64,000 bases of DNA from Hyphomicrobiales bacterium (GTDB lineage Bacteria; Pseudomonadota; Alphaproteobacteria; Rhizobiales; OSC116). The notes below the pieces were generated by a model. It was not told the origin of the DNA. It worked only from the letters and a program-made list of their open reading frames with translations, and did no database searches. Shown piece after piece: positions 26,424 through 35,584 of this stretch. The stretch covers positions 837,443 through 901,442 of the forward strand of contig JABSRZ010000003.1 in assembly GCA_013214705.1 (NCBI GenBank), read 5' to 3'. A program made the position numbers and the translations under genes. Each line of letters begins with the position of its first letter. Within the stretch, counting starts at the first letter, position 1.

Positions 26424-26492
26424 GATTTGATTTTAAGCCCAAATTTCAGAATTTGCTATACTCATAGATGTTTTTACACTAGAGAAAATATT

Positions 26493-27608
26493 ATGAACCA
26501 GAAGCATAGGCAAAACCAAAAGCAAAAAGCCGGTATGCTTAAGCGCGGGTGGACAACGGGCGCGTGCGCCACTGCGGCCACAAAATCGGCCTTTACGGCC
26601 TTAATAACTGGTGAGTTTTTAGACCCTGTTAGCATCATTCTGCCCAAGGGCGATGCCCCAAGTTTTGCTTTGGCCTATGAGGGGTTGGGCGACAATTTTG
26701 CCACCGCAGCCATCATTAAAGACGCTGGCGATGACCCGGATGTGACCCATGGTGCGCTGATCATCGCGGAAATAAAACGCTTAAAGCCCGGTTTGGGCAT
26801 TATTTTTAAAGCTGGCGATGGGGTGGGCACCGTCACCCGCGCGGGCTTGCCGATAGAGGTTGGCCAAGCCGCCATTAACCCGGTGCCGCGGCAATTGATG
26901 AGTGACGTCATCACACAATTGGCAAAAAAATACGCTGTCCCGGCCGATGTAGAAATTTGCATTCGCATTCCTGATGGTGAGAATATTGCCAAAAAAACCT
27001 GGAACCCGCGGCTTGGCATTCTCGGCGGCTTGTCAATTTTGGGCACAACCGGCATAGTGCATCCGTTTTCTTGCAGCGCGTGGATTGCGTCTATTCATCG
27101 TGGCGTCGATGTGGCGCGGGCAGCTGGCATATTTCACATTGCCGGCAGCACCGGCAGCACCAGCGAAGCAGCGGTGGCTAAATTTCATAATCTGCCCGAA
27201 ATTGCGCTTATGGATATGGGCGATTTTGTCGGTGGGTTGCTAAAATATGTTCGCCACCAGCCCGTTGAACGGGTAACTATTGCCGGCGGGTTTGCCAAAA
27301 TAACCAAATTGGCCATGGGTTTGCGCGATTTGCATTCAGCACGCGGGCAGGTGGATTTTAACTGGATGGCCGCACAATTTATAGTTTTGGGCGCGGCTGA
27401 AAATCTATTGCCCAAAATTAAAAATGCCAACACAGCGTTGGAAGTTTTAACTTTGGCGGATGCGCATAATGTCGACATCGCCCCACATATTGCGGCGCTG
27501 GCGTTAGCGCATGCCATCATAATTACCAATAATAAAACCGTAAAAATAGACATTGTCATCACCAACCGGCAGGGTGATGTTATCGCCCATAAAGAGGCGA
27601 CGACATGA
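26493..27608 (+). CDS. cbiD: Cobalt-precorrin-5B C1-methyltransferase CbiD
   Basis: The start at 26493 (371 aa) is preferred: a GAGAAAA site precedes it and the family pattern starts just after, at LKRGWTTGACATAATKSA. CbiD methylates C1 after ring contraction in the anaerobic (cobalt-early) pathway. Other conserved blocks are GDGVGTVTRAGL, NPRLGILGGLSILGTTGIV, HIAGSTGST and the GGFAKITKLAMG region. Its presence in place of CobF is one reason to read the route as cobalt-early. It overlaps cobK by 4 bases (ATGA). Confidence 0.95.
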   Translation: MNQKHRQNQKQKAGMLKRGWTTGACATAATKSAFTALITGEFLDPVSIILPKGDAPSFALAYEGLGDNFATAAIIKDAGDDPDVTHGALIIAEIKRLKPGLGIIFKAGDGVGTVTRAGLPIEVGQAAINPVPRQLMSDVITQLAKKYAVPADVEICIRIPDGENIAKKTWNPRLGILGGLSILGTTGIVHPFSCSAWIASIHRGVDVARAAGIFHIAGSTGSTSEAAVAKFHNLPEIALMDMGDFVGGLLKYVRHQPVERVTIAGGFAKITKLAMGLRDLHSARGQVDFNWMAAQFIVLGAAENLLPKIKNANTALEVLTLADAHNVDIAPHIAALALAHAIIITNNKTVKIDIVITNRQGDVIAHKEATT

Positions 27609-28336
27609 GCAAAATTCTGCTATTAGGCGGCACAAAAATGGCCAGATTGTTGGCCGCGCATTTGGCCAAAAACCATAACGTCACCTATTCTATCGCCGGC
27701 GGCACAAGTCAGGCCTTATTGCCAGATAATTGCCAACACCAGATTGGTGGGTTTGGTGGCCGCGCTGGCCTTGCGGCCTATATCAGCGCCAATGGCATAG
27801 ACATTTGCATAGATGCCACCCACCCATTTGCCCAAAATATTAGCCAAAATGCGCTGGCGGCGTGCGCAGAAAGTGCCATTCCGATTGTCCATTATGCCCG
27901 CAGAAACTGGCCCATAGATTCGAAATTAATTTATAAAAATGCCGCCCAATTAATTGCAGCATTGCCACAAACCGCCAAAATATTCCTGACCATTGGCGGG
28001 CAAAATATCGAACCATTTTTAAGCCTAAAACAAAATGTCATCGCTAGGATGATCGAGCCGCCAAATTTAAGCGGCGCAAGCTTGCCTGAAAATTTTGAAA
28101 TTCTACTGTCTCGCCCGCCTTACAAGCTAAAGCAAGAGTTAGAGCTTATGCAACGGCACAAAATCACCCATTTAATTTGCAAAAATAGTGGCGGCAATAA
28201 ACTGGCCGACAAGCTTTTAGCCGCGCAAAAATTGGGTGTGCACATTTTGCTATTGGCACGGCCAAAATCGCCACACACAGATAATTATTACGAGACTAGC
28301 CAGATAGAAGCTTATTTAAATAATTTGCCTATTTGA
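27605..28336 (+). CDS. cobK: Precorrin-6A reductase CobK/CbiJ
   Basis: 243 aa NADPH-dependent reductase of the corrin macrocycle. It has the CobK/CbiJ pattern: KILLLGGTKMARLLAAHL, GGFGGRAGLAAYI, DICIDATHPFAQNIS, IPIVHYARRNW and the late ITHLICKNSGGN with ARP near the end. Translationally coupled to cbiD by ATGA. With CbiD upstream it probably acts on cobalt-precorrin-6A. Length is normal. Confidence 0.94.
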   Translation: MSKILLLGGTKMARLLAAHLAKNHNVTYSIAGGTSQALLPDNCQHQIGGFGGRAGLAAYISANGIDICIDATHPFAQNISQNALAACAESAIPIVHYARRNWPIDSKLIYKNAAQLIAALPQTAKIFLTIGGQNIEPFLSLKQNVIARMIEPPNLSGASLPENFEILLSRPPYKLKQELELMQRHKITHLICKNSGGNKLADKLLAAQKLGVHILLLARPKSPHTDNYYETSQIEAYLNNLPI

Positions 28337-28345
28337 ACATCTTGC

Positions 28346-28834
28346 CTATTTGAACAGGCGAGCATTGGTTTCGCCATCATAATATTTTGCATCTTGGTCA
28401 ATATGGTATAAATGCCGAAAACGGTTACCCGCCTCACCCACATAGATACCAACCTTGCCTGAGTCCGGATATTCACAAACTTCATCGTTAATGGCAGTGG
28501 CTAAAGATAAATATTTTAAATCCACCTTACCAGTATTGATAATTTCATGGGCCACACTTGCATCTCCCGGTGGGCAAGCAATAATGTCGCCTTGGCGCAA
28601 GGCATATTCTTTGTCGCCAAACCGCAACAGTCCAGTGCCCTCCAAAATCATAAACATTTCTTCATTTATACGATGGTTATGAAACGGACAAGTCGATTTA
28701 CCGGGTGGGCAAATGGATATATTATAGCCCAATTTTTTGGCGCCAATTTTAGATGCCACTGGCGAATGTCGGCCGGGTGTATTCTCACCGTCTTCAACAA
28801 ATTCTAATTCATCAATATTTATTACTGGCTTCAT
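28346..28834 (-). CDS. Cupin-domain protein
   Basis: The ATG at 28834 (162 aa) is chosen because AGGGG lies just before it; the longer frame would use TTG. One double-stranded beta-helix cupin is visible: motif 1 PFHNHRINEEMFMILEG (His-x-His...Glu metal ligands) and motif 2 GDIIACPPGDASVAHEI (His). The C-terminal YPDSGKVGIYVG...FRHLYHIDQDAKYYDGE is shared with a group of bacterial cupins of unknown substrate. It sits between cobK and cbiX on the opposite strand; a role in B12 synthesis is not evident. Confidence 0.87.
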   Translation of the reverse strand: MKPVINIDELEFVEDGENTPGRHSPVASKIGAKKLGYNISICPPGKSTCPFHNHRINEEMFMILEGTGLLRFGDKEYALRQGDIIACPPGDASVAHEIINTGKVDLKYLSLATAINDEVCEYPDSGKVGIYVGEAGNRFRHLYHIDQDAKYYDGETNARLFK

Positions 28835-29075
28835 TTTCACCCCTATCAAATATATTTAATTTAACCAATATTTTCACTGAGTCAATAAATATGTTCATGT
28901 TTTGTTTTCTTGACATTTGGAAGTTTAGGCGGCATGTTGGGCTAAATTCACGGCGTCGTCATGATACGACTGAAAATAATGTTGCTGCCATCGACCCAAT
29001 TCGGGGATTTAAGCAATAGCTGTTTTAAAGCTGGCTCTTTGAGCGGTTTGTGCGCGCCTTATAAAGAAAAACCGC

Positions 29076-30164
29076 ATGCAGAATTTAGAAATTAACCACC
29101 AAATACCCGCTTCATTTATTGAGGCTTTGCAAAAACGTATTTTAGCCGAGCCGCAAAAAACCGGCATTATGATTTGCGGCCATGGCAGCCGTGATTTGGG
29201 CGCAGTGGCCGAATTTTCCAAACTTGCTAAAGCCATTGCCAGCCATTTGCCAAATGTGCCGGTCGATTATGGCTATTTAGAATTTGCCACACCGATTATA
29301 AAAACCGGGCTTAAAAATCTGCAAGACCAAGGCGTTAAGCGGGTATTGGCGATACCCGGCATGTTGTTTGCCGCTGGCCATGCCAAAAATGACATCCCCT
29401 CGGTATTAAACACTTATGCGGCGCAGAGTGGTTTACAAATAGATTATGGCCGCGATCTGTCGATCGACACCAAAATGATCAGGGCCGCATCAGACCGGGT
29501 TAAACAAGCCATCATGAGCGCAGGCGACGGTATTTCTAACGATGAAACCTTACTAATGGTCATCGGCCGCGGCGCATCCGACCCGGATGCTAACTCCAAT
29601 GTGCAAAAAGTCATGCGCCTATTGTGGGAAGGTTTGGGGCTGGGCTGGGGCGAAGTTGGCTATAGTGGGGTTACGTTTCCGCTGGTTCAACCGGCGCTAG
29701 AACACGCAGTTAAGCTGGGCTATAAACGCATCATCACTTTTCCTTATTTTTTATTCACCGGCATTTTGGTCAATAGAATTTATGCCTATCACGACAAAGT
29801 TGCAGCCCAACATCCCGGTGTTGAATTTATCAAAGCCGGATATTTGAACGACCACCCGTTGGTGATTGAAACTTTTTTAAACCGCCTGCTCGAAATTTTA
29901 GATGGCGAAAATTCAATGAATTGTGGCCTGTGCAAATATCGCGAGCAAGTGTTGGGGTTTGAAGACCAGATCGGCTTGCCGCAAGAAAGCCATCACCACC
30001 ATGTCGAAGGCATTAATGATGCGCCCAACCATACCCACGACCATACACATTCTCATGCACATAGCCATAGCCACGATGATGACCATCACGACCACGCACA
30101 CCACCCCTACCCGCATGCCGACCACCCGCATGGGCCAAATACGCTCGATAAGGAAATCCCTTAA
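29076..30164 (+). CDS. cbiX: Sirohydrochlorin cobaltochelatase CbiX, two-domain with His-rich tail
   Basis: 362 aa long-form CbiX that inserts Co2+ into (siro)hydrochlorin. Two chelatase-like halves are seen: MICGHGSRDLGAVAEFSKL with the catalytic His (~36) and a second starting VIGRGASDPDANSN (~164). A MNCGLCKYREQVLGF motif (~280) matches the C-terminal Cys pair implicated in an Fe-S centre in long CbiX proteins. Residues ~295-355 are extremely His/Asp-rich, a likely metal-binding tail. It heads a tight plus-strand operon through cobM, with 1-base stop/start overlaps beginning here (TAATG). Confidence 0.94.
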   Translation: MQNLEINHQIPASFIEALQKRILAEPQKTGIMICGHGSRDLGAVAEFSKLAKAIASHLPNVPVDYGYLEFATPIIKTGLKNLQDQGVKRVLAIPGMLFAAGHAKNDIPSVLNTYAAQSGLQIDYGRDLSIDTKMIRAASDRVKQAIMSAGDGISNDETLLMVIGRGASDPDANSNVQKVMRLLWEGLGLGWGEVGYSGVTFPLVQPALEHAVKLGYKRIITFPYFLFTGILVNRIYAYHDKVAAQHPGVEFIKAGYLNDHPLVIETFLNRLLEILDGENSMNCGLCKYREQVLGFEDQIGLPQESHHHHVEGINDAPNHTHDHTHSHAHSHSHDDDHHDHAHHPYPHADHPHGPNTLDKEIP

Positions 30165-30793
30165 TGCAGTATGATTATATCAAAGACCCCAAAGCTATTT
30201 ATGCCAAAAGTTTTGAGACTTTGCGTGCAGAAGTAGATTTTTCGACTTTTCCAAACAATATGCATATGGTCATCACTCGGCTCATTCATAGTTGTGGCAT
30301 GGTCGAAATTGCTCAAGAAATTGCTTATTCTAAAGGTTTTATAGACTCTGCCCAGCAAGCGCTTAACCAAGGCGCGCCGATATTGTGCGATTGCGAGATG
30401 GTTAAATCGGGCATCATCAAACGGCTGTTACCCGGCAATAACCAGCTTATTTGCACTTTAAATGATGCCGCCACGCCGTCACTGGCACAGGAGCAGCAGA
30501 CCACGCGTAGCGCCGCCGCGGTCAATTTGTGGCAGCCAGAATTAGCTGGCGCTGTGGTGGTGATCGGCAATGCACCGACCGTGCTATTTCGCCTGCTCGA
30601 AACCATTGCCGAAACCGACTTAAAACCGGCGGCCATTATCGGTTTTCCGGTCGGGTTTGTGGGTGCGGCCGAAAGCAAACAAGCGTTGATAGATGCAAAT
30701 TTAGATCTTGAATATATAACCATACGTGGCCGCAAAGGTGGCAGCGCTATGGCCAGCGCGGTGTTAAATGCTGTGGCCGGAGGGTTGGGTTAA
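30164..30793 (+). CDS. cobH: Precorrin-8X methylmutase CobH/CbiC
   Basis: 209 aa enzyme that moves the C11 methyl group to C12 to make (hydrogeno/cobalt-)cobyrinate. Marker blocks: TRLIHSCGMVEIAQEI with the catalytic His, APILCDCEMVKSGI, VIGNAPTVLFRLLE and PVGFVGAAESKQAL, ending TIRGRKGGSAMASA. All expected residues look intact and length is normal. Coupled to cbiX and cobL by single-base overlaps. Confidence 0.95.
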   Translation: MQYDYIKDPKAIYAKSFETLRAEVDFSTFPNNMHMVITRLIHSCGMVEIAQEIAYSKGFIDSAQQALNQGAPILCDCEMVKSGIIKRLLPGNNQLICTLNDAATPSLAQEQQTTRSAAAVNLWQPELAGAVVVIGNAPTVLFRLLETIAETDLKPAAIIGFPVGFVGAAESKQALIDANLDLEYITIRGRKGGSAMASAVLNAVAGGLG

Positions 30794-32073
30794 TGGCGGT
30801 AGAAGTTGCAACAAAATGGCTGACAATAATTGGCATTGGCGATGATGGCTATAACGGCCTTGCGCCCGCTAGCCAACAAATATGCCAACAAGCCGATATT
30901 TTATTGGCCGCCGAACGGCATTTACAAGACATGCCAAAACTTAACGCCCAAACCCATATTTGGGGCAGCCCATTACATGCAGGCATTCAAAAAATATTAT
31001 CGTGGCGCGAACGCGGTTTGGCGGGCGAAAATATAGTCATTCTGGCCACTGGCGACCCGATGCATTTTGGCATTGGCGCAACTATGGCCAAGCGGATAGA
31101 CATTGGCGAAATGCACATCATACCCAGCCCATCGGCGTTTTCTTTGGCCGCGGCAAGGCTTGGTTGGGGTTTGCGCAAAATCGAATGTGTGAGCGTCCAT
31201 GGCCGCAGTTTGAGTTTGTTGCACAAATATATCCAGCATAATGCCCGCGTCATCGCCCTCACTTCTAGCGGCCAAACCATAGATGAAATTGCCGATTTAT
31301 TGGTCGACCGCGGTTTTGGCGATAGCCAACTCACCATATTGGAACATATGGGCGGCAAAAATGAACGCATTTTAACCAGCACCGCCAATGAGTGGAAAAT
31401 TGGCACGGCGGCCGATTTTAATAGTCTGGCCATAGAATGCATCGCCGACGAATTCGCGCCGATAATTCCGAACATTGCCGGGCTTGCCGACACGCTTTAT
31501 GTGCATGATGGCCAGCTAACCAAAGCCGACATCCGCGCCGCCACGCTCAACAAATTATTGCCCACCCCCAATGGCGTGATGTGGGATTTGGGTGCAGGCG
31601 CAGGCTCTGTTGGCATCGAATATATGCGGCTGGCCAAAAATTCTGTTTGTCATGCGGTTGAGCGCGATGCGGCGCGGATTGCAAATATGGAAATTAATGC
31701 CGAAAATTTGGGTGTGCCAAACGTCAAAATTCATCATGGCAATATAAGTGATTTTATCGACAGATTGCCGACACCCCAAGCCATATTTATCGGCGGCGGA
31801 TTGACATTTGAAACTTTCATAATTGCCTATCAACATCTGGCGGTTGGCGGGCGCTTGGTTATCAATGTCATCAGTTTGCAAGGGCTAGCGGTGCTGCAAC
31901 AAATTACCGACAATTTTGCCGATAATAAAGCCCAATCGCGGCACTTGTCGATGCAGCAAATATCGACATCTAAGGCGGTTAAAATCGGTGCACTGACCAC
32001 ATTTAAACCTAATATAATGGTCACCCAATTGTCGCTAATTAAGCGTGAAAAAATTGCAGAGGGTGGTTTATAA
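30793..32073 (+). CDS. cobL: Precorrin-6Y C5,15-methyltransferase CobL (CbiE-CbiT fusion)
   Basis: 426 aa fused enzyme. Residues ~8-205 are a tetrapyrrole methylase domain like CbiE (IGIGDDGYNGLAP, ILATGDPMHFGIGA, IPSPSAFSLAAARLGW). Residues ~235-420 are a CbiT-like SAM methyltransferase (MWDLGAGAGSVGIEYMR, CHAVERDAARI, AIFIGGGLTF). The fusion methylates C5 and C15 and decarboxylates the C12 acetate. Coupled on both sides by single-base TAATG overlaps. Confidence 0.95.
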   Translation: MAVEVATKWLTIIGIGDDGYNGLAPASQQICQQADILLAAERHLQDMPKLNAQTHIWGSPLHAGIQKILSWRERGLAGENIVILATGDPMHFGIGATMAKRIDIGEMHIIPSPSAFSLAAARLGWGLRKIECVSVHGRSLSLLHKYIQHNARVIALTSSGQTIDEIADLLVDRGFGDSQLTILEHMGGKNERILTSTANEWKIGTAADFNSLAIECIADEFAPIIPNIAGLADTLYVHDGQLTKADIRAATLNKLLPTPNGVMWDLGAGAGSVGIEYMRLAKNSVCHAVERDAARIANMEINAENLGVPNVKIHHGNISDFIDRLPTPQAIFIGGGLTFETFIIAYQHLAVGGRLVINVISLQGLAVLQQITDNFADNKAQSRHLSMQQISTSKAVKIGALTTFKPNIMVTQLSLIKREKIAEGGL

Positions 32074-32762
32074 TGGCAGGTATATTATATGGCATTGGCG
32101 TTGGCCCGGGCGACCCAGAACTTATGACCATTAAGGCGGTTAAGCTCATCAAACAGGCCGATATCATCGCCTATCCGTGCAATAAGGATGGCATTAGCAT
32201 TGCGCTACAGATTGCGCAGGATTACCTGCCGAAAACCGCCAAAACTTTTGGTTTTTATGTGCCGATGAACGTCGATAGGCAGGCCGCAAACCAAGCCTAT
32301 GATGCAGCCGCTGAAACCATTGCCGAACATTTAGACGCGGGCAGGAATGTCGCCTGCCTGTGCGAGGGCGATGCGTTTTTTTATGGCAGTTTCGCCTATA
32401 TATTCGAACGTCTTGACGATGAATATTCAACCAAAATAATCCCGTCTATGCCGGCCTTTGTGGCGGCCAGTGCGGCGCTAAAAATACCCATGCTTATACA
32501 AAATGAAGATTTGCAAATTATCCCCGCGACTTTAGATGAAGCCATTTTAATCGATAAAATTCGCACCGGCAGCAATGTTGCCATTTATAAAGTCGGGCGG
32601 CATTTCAGCAAAATACGCAAAATCATCGACCATTTAAATCTGTTGCCCAAGGCCAATTTGGTCGAATATGTTAGCCAATCGCAACAAAAAGTAACCTGTA
32701 TGGTCAATACCAATGAAGAAACCCGCCCCTATTTTTCGATGATCATCATCAATAAGAGATAA
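32073..32762 (+). CDS. cobI: Precorrin-2 C20-methyltransferase CobI/CbiL
   Basis: 229 aa SAM-dependent enzyme methylating C20 of (cobalt-)precorrin-2. Motifs: LYGIGVGPGDPELMTIKAV, ADIIAYPCNKDG, VACLCEGDAFFYGSFAYI, PSMPAFVAASAAL and NVAIYKVGRHFSKI. Length is usual. With CbiX and CbiD in the cluster, cobalt-precorrin-2 is the likely substrate. Fourth gene of the cbiX operon. Confidence 0.95.
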   Translation: MAGILYGIGVGPGDPELMTIKAVKLIKQADIIAYPCNKDGISIALQIAQDYLPKTAKTFGFYVPMNVDRQAANQAYDAAAETIAEHLDAGRNVACLCEGDAFFYGSFAYIFERLDDEYSTKIIPSMPAFVAASAALKIPMLIQNEDLQIIPATLDEAILIDKIRTGSNVAIYKVGRHFSKIRKIIDHLNLLPKANLVEYVSQSQQKVTCMVNTNEETRPYFSMIIINKR

Positions 32763-32765
32763 ATT

Positions 32766-34580
32766 ATGCCCGCCATCGCCTATATCGCCCTCAGCCCCAA
32801 CGGCCTGAACATTGCCGCAAAATTGCAAAAACATTTCGGCGGCGAGATTATGACCAAATCCGATGGCAATATCAAACAGATTATCGGCAGATTATTTGCC
32901 CAAAAAACCGCTATCATTGGTATTTGTAGCGCGGGAATTCTGATCCGCTCTGTTGCCGGCGAGCTTGGCGATAAAACCGACGAACCACCGGTCATTGCGA
33001 TCGATGAATTGGGGCAAAATATCGTAGCTTTATTGGGTGGGCATAGCCAGATATCGGCTTTGGGCAGTGCGGTTGAAATCACTCAAAAATGCGCGCAAAT
33101 ATTAGGTGCAAATGCCATCATCACCACTGCGGGTGATGTGAGCTTTGGCATTGCGCTCGATAATCCACCAGCGGGTTATATATTGGTCAATAAGTCAGAT
33201 TATAAAAAATTTATGAGCAATTTATTACAGCAGCAAACGGTTAGTTATTCGCCCGATTTCGACTGGCTTGCCAAAAGTAAGTTGCCGCATGCAGCCGCAG
33301 CACAATTACAAATAACCGTTTCAAATCAAATGATTGAAGGCTCTGAACAACAGCTCATCTATTGCCCACAAAATATTGTGGTCGGCATTGGCTGCGCGCG
33401 TGGCGCAAAAGCATCCGAAATCATTGAGCTTATCGACAAACAACTTGGCGCGCATAAATTAAACCCCCAAGCGATTGCCTATATCGCCTCTATCGATGTG
33501 AAATCTGATGAAGCCGGCATCCATGAGGCGGCCAAACATTATAACGTAAAAGCCGTATTTTACAGCGCTGAAGATCTAGAAGCCCAAGCCGCACGGTTGG
33601 TTAACCCGTCAGATTATGTGTTTAATGAAGTTGGTTGCCATGGCGTTGCCGAAGGCGCTGCTTTGGCCGCAACCGGGGCAGATAGTCAGCTGATATGCCC
33701 CAAAGTAAAAAGCGCAAATGCCACTTGCGCCCTTGCACAAACCACCAAACCCATCACCACATCTAAAGGCAAACCACAAGGCCAGTTATACATTGTCGGC
33801 ATGGGTCCGGGGCAAGATAGCTGGCGTGTGCCAGAAGCTACCGCCATGTTAGAGGCGGCGCAAGATTGGGTCGGCTATGGCCTATATATCGATTTGCTGG
33901 GCGACATGGGCGTGGGCAAAACCCAGCATGAATTCGCCTTGGGAGAAGAAGAAAAGCGCGTTCGCCATGCACTAGAACTTGCCGGGCAAGGCAAGCAAGT
34001 GGCGCTTATATGCTCGGGCGATGCCGGCATTTATGCGATGGCAGCCTTGGTTTATGAATTACTCGATCTAGCGTCGAATAAAGGCGGCGTAACGGATGCC
34101 GCCAAGCGGGTTGAGGTGCAAATGGCGCCGGGCATATCTGCTTTGCAAGGCGCTGCGGCGCGGGTTGGCGCACCCTTGGGGCACGATTTTTGCACCATTA
34201 GCTTGTCAGATCTGCTGACCCCGTGGGAGGCGATAAAAACCCGCATTCACGCCGCGGCAGAGGCCGATTTTGTCATTAGTTTTTATAACCCGGTGTCCAA
34301 AAAACGCCGCACGCAATTGGCTTACGCTAAGCAGGTTTTGCTCAACCACCGGCCAGCTGATTGCCCGGTTATTTTGGCCAGCAATATTGGCCGCGCCCAC
34401 GAGAATATCCGCTATGTGAACTTGGCCGATTTAAATATTGACGATGTCGATATGCTTACGCTGGTAATGGTTGGCTCGTCAAATAGCCGAAAATTTATGC
34501 GTGGCAATGGCCATGAATATGTCTACACACCCCGCGGATATGCAAAAAAACGCCGCCTAAACATTATTGAGAAAGACTAA
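32766..34580 (+). CDS. cobJ: CbiG-CobJ/CbiH fusion: ring-contraction and C17-methyltransferase
   Basis: 604 aa fusion. Residues ~1-330 are CbiG (cobalt-precorrin-5A hydrolase), with KTAIIGICSAGILIRSVA, LLGGHSQISALGSAVEIT, NAIITTAGD and a C-terminal CbiG portion beginning VVGIGCARGAKASEI and containing FNEVGCHGVAEGAALAA. Residues ~341-604 are CobJ/CbiH precorrin-3B C17-methyltransferase (LYIVGMGPGQDSW, VALICSGDAGIYAMA, ISALQGAAARVGAPLGHDF, FYNPVSKKR). The two are sequential in cobalt-early ring contraction, so fusion makes metabolic sense. No CobG or CobZ monooxygenase is in the window. Confidence 0.95.
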   Translation: MPAIAYIALSPNGLNIAAKLQKHFGGEIMTKSDGNIKQIIGRLFAQKTAIIGICSAGILIRSVAGELGDKTDEPPVIAIDELGQNIVALLGGHSQISALGSAVEITQKCAQILGANAIITTAGDVSFGIALDNPPAGYILVNKSDYKKFMSNLLQQQTVSYSPDFDWLAKSKLPHAAAAQLQITVSNQMIEGSEQQLIYCPQNIVVGIGCARGAKASEIIELIDKQLGAHKLNPQAIAYIASIDVKSDEAGIHEAAKHYNVKAVFYSAEDLEAQAARLVNPSDYVFNEVGCHGVAEGAALAATGADSQLICPKVKSANATCALAQTTKPITTSKGKPQGQLYIVGMGPGQDSWRVPEATAMLEAAQDWVGYGLYIDLLGDMGVGKTQHEFALGEEEKRVRHALELAGQGKQVALICSGDAGIYAMAALVYELLDLASNKGGVTDAAKRVEVQMAPGISALQGAAARVGAPLGHDFCTISLSDLLTPWEAIKTRIHAAAEADFVISFYNPVSKKRRTQLAYAKQVLLNHRPADCPVILASNIGRAHENIRYVNLADLNIDDVDMLTLVMVGSSNSRKFMRGNGHEYVYTPRGYAKKRRLNIIEKD

Positions 34581-34581
34581 G

Positions 34582-35337
34582 ATGACTGTTTATTTTATTG
34601 GCGCAGGCCCCGGAGCAGCTGACCTTATCACCATTCGGGGGTTAAAACTCATTCAGAAATGCCAAGTGTGTTTATATGCAGGCTCGCTGGTGCCCACAGA
34701 AATTGTGGCTGAAGCGCCAACAGATGCCTTGGTGATGGACACCGCGCCAATGCATTTGGATGAGATTATTGAGCAAATTAAATTGGCCGATGATGCTGGG
34801 TTAGATGTCGCCCGCGTGCATAGCGGCGACCCGTCTATTTATGGCGCAACGGCCGAGCAAATGCGGCGGTTGGATGATTTGGGCATAGATTATAACATCA
34901 CCCCGGGTGTGCCAGCTTTTGCGGCAGCGGCGGCGGCCATTGGCTGCGAGCTTACCATACCTGAGGTTGCGCAAAGCATCATTCTGACCCGCACGGCCAT
35001 GCAATCATCGAGCATGCCCAAAGGTGAAGAATTGGCCAATTTGGGCCGCGCGGGCACCAGTATGGCCATTCACCTATCGGTGCGTAATTTGCGCCATGTC
35101 GAGCGCGAGTTAACCCCACATTATGGCGCAGACTGCCCAGTTGTTGTGGCCTATAGAGCCTCTTGGCCAGATGAAAAATATATATTCGCGACGCTTAAAA
35201 CCATGCATAAACAAGTTAGGTTGGCCAAACTCACCCGCACCGCGTTGATTCTCGTCGGCCCGGCGTTAAAGGCCAAAAACTATAGAGACAGCGCGCTATA
35301 TGATAAAAATTTCAGCCATGTTTTACGCGAAACCTAG
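34582..35337 (+). CDS. cobM: Precorrin-4 C11-methyltransferase CobM/CbiF
   Basis: The start at 34582 follows the cobJ stop by one base and has GAGAAAG upstream; homology starts at once with TVYFIGAGPGAADLITIRG. 251 aa SAM-dependent methyltransferase acting on C11 of (cobalt-)precorrin-4. Further blocks: VCLYAGSLVP, VARVHSGDPSIYGA, NITPGVPAFAAAAAAIG, TRTAMQSSSMP and VVVAYRASWPDE. It is last in the cbiX operon; a 247-bp AT-rich gap follows with no clear terminator. Confidence 0.95.
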   Translation: MTVYFIGAGPGAADLITIRGLKLIQKCQVCLYAGSLVPTEIVAEAPTDALVMDTAPMHLDEIIEQIKLADDAGLDVARVHSGDPSIYGATAEQMRRLDDLGIDYNITPGVPAFAAAAAAIGCELTIPEVAQSIILTRTAMQSSSMPKGEELANLGRAGTSMAIHLSVRNLRHVERELTPHYGADCPVVVAYRASWPDEKYIFATLKTMHKQVRLAKLTRTALILVGPALKAKNYRDSALYDKNFSHVLRET

Positions 35338-35584
35338 TTTTAGCCGATTTTATGTAGAAGAAACCTTTGAATTTGGTATAATTTATGAATTAAATCAATG
35401 GCTCGACTTTTCTTGACGTAGTTAGCTATATTTGTCTGGCTTATTTCGCAGTTACCCTGTTATATTTAAGTTGTAGAATTATTGTGTTAATAATTATTTG
35501 AATAGTTTTAAAAGACAAATCAACAATTTGCCAACCATTTGTTGAGCTTAAAACCGTAAATACGCATAAACAATAGGCGAGTAA

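Noticed and set aside
28835-29075. Possible cobalamin riboswitch before cbiX
   Set aside because: The gap is long enough, but I found no B12 box or GCCACTG core; only a small GTCGT/ACGAC hairpin is present.
29993-30120. Histidine-codon repeats in cbiX considered as a CRISPR-like or tandem array
   Set aside because: They are irregular CAT/CAC/GAC runs within a continuous reading frame, not spaced direct repeats.
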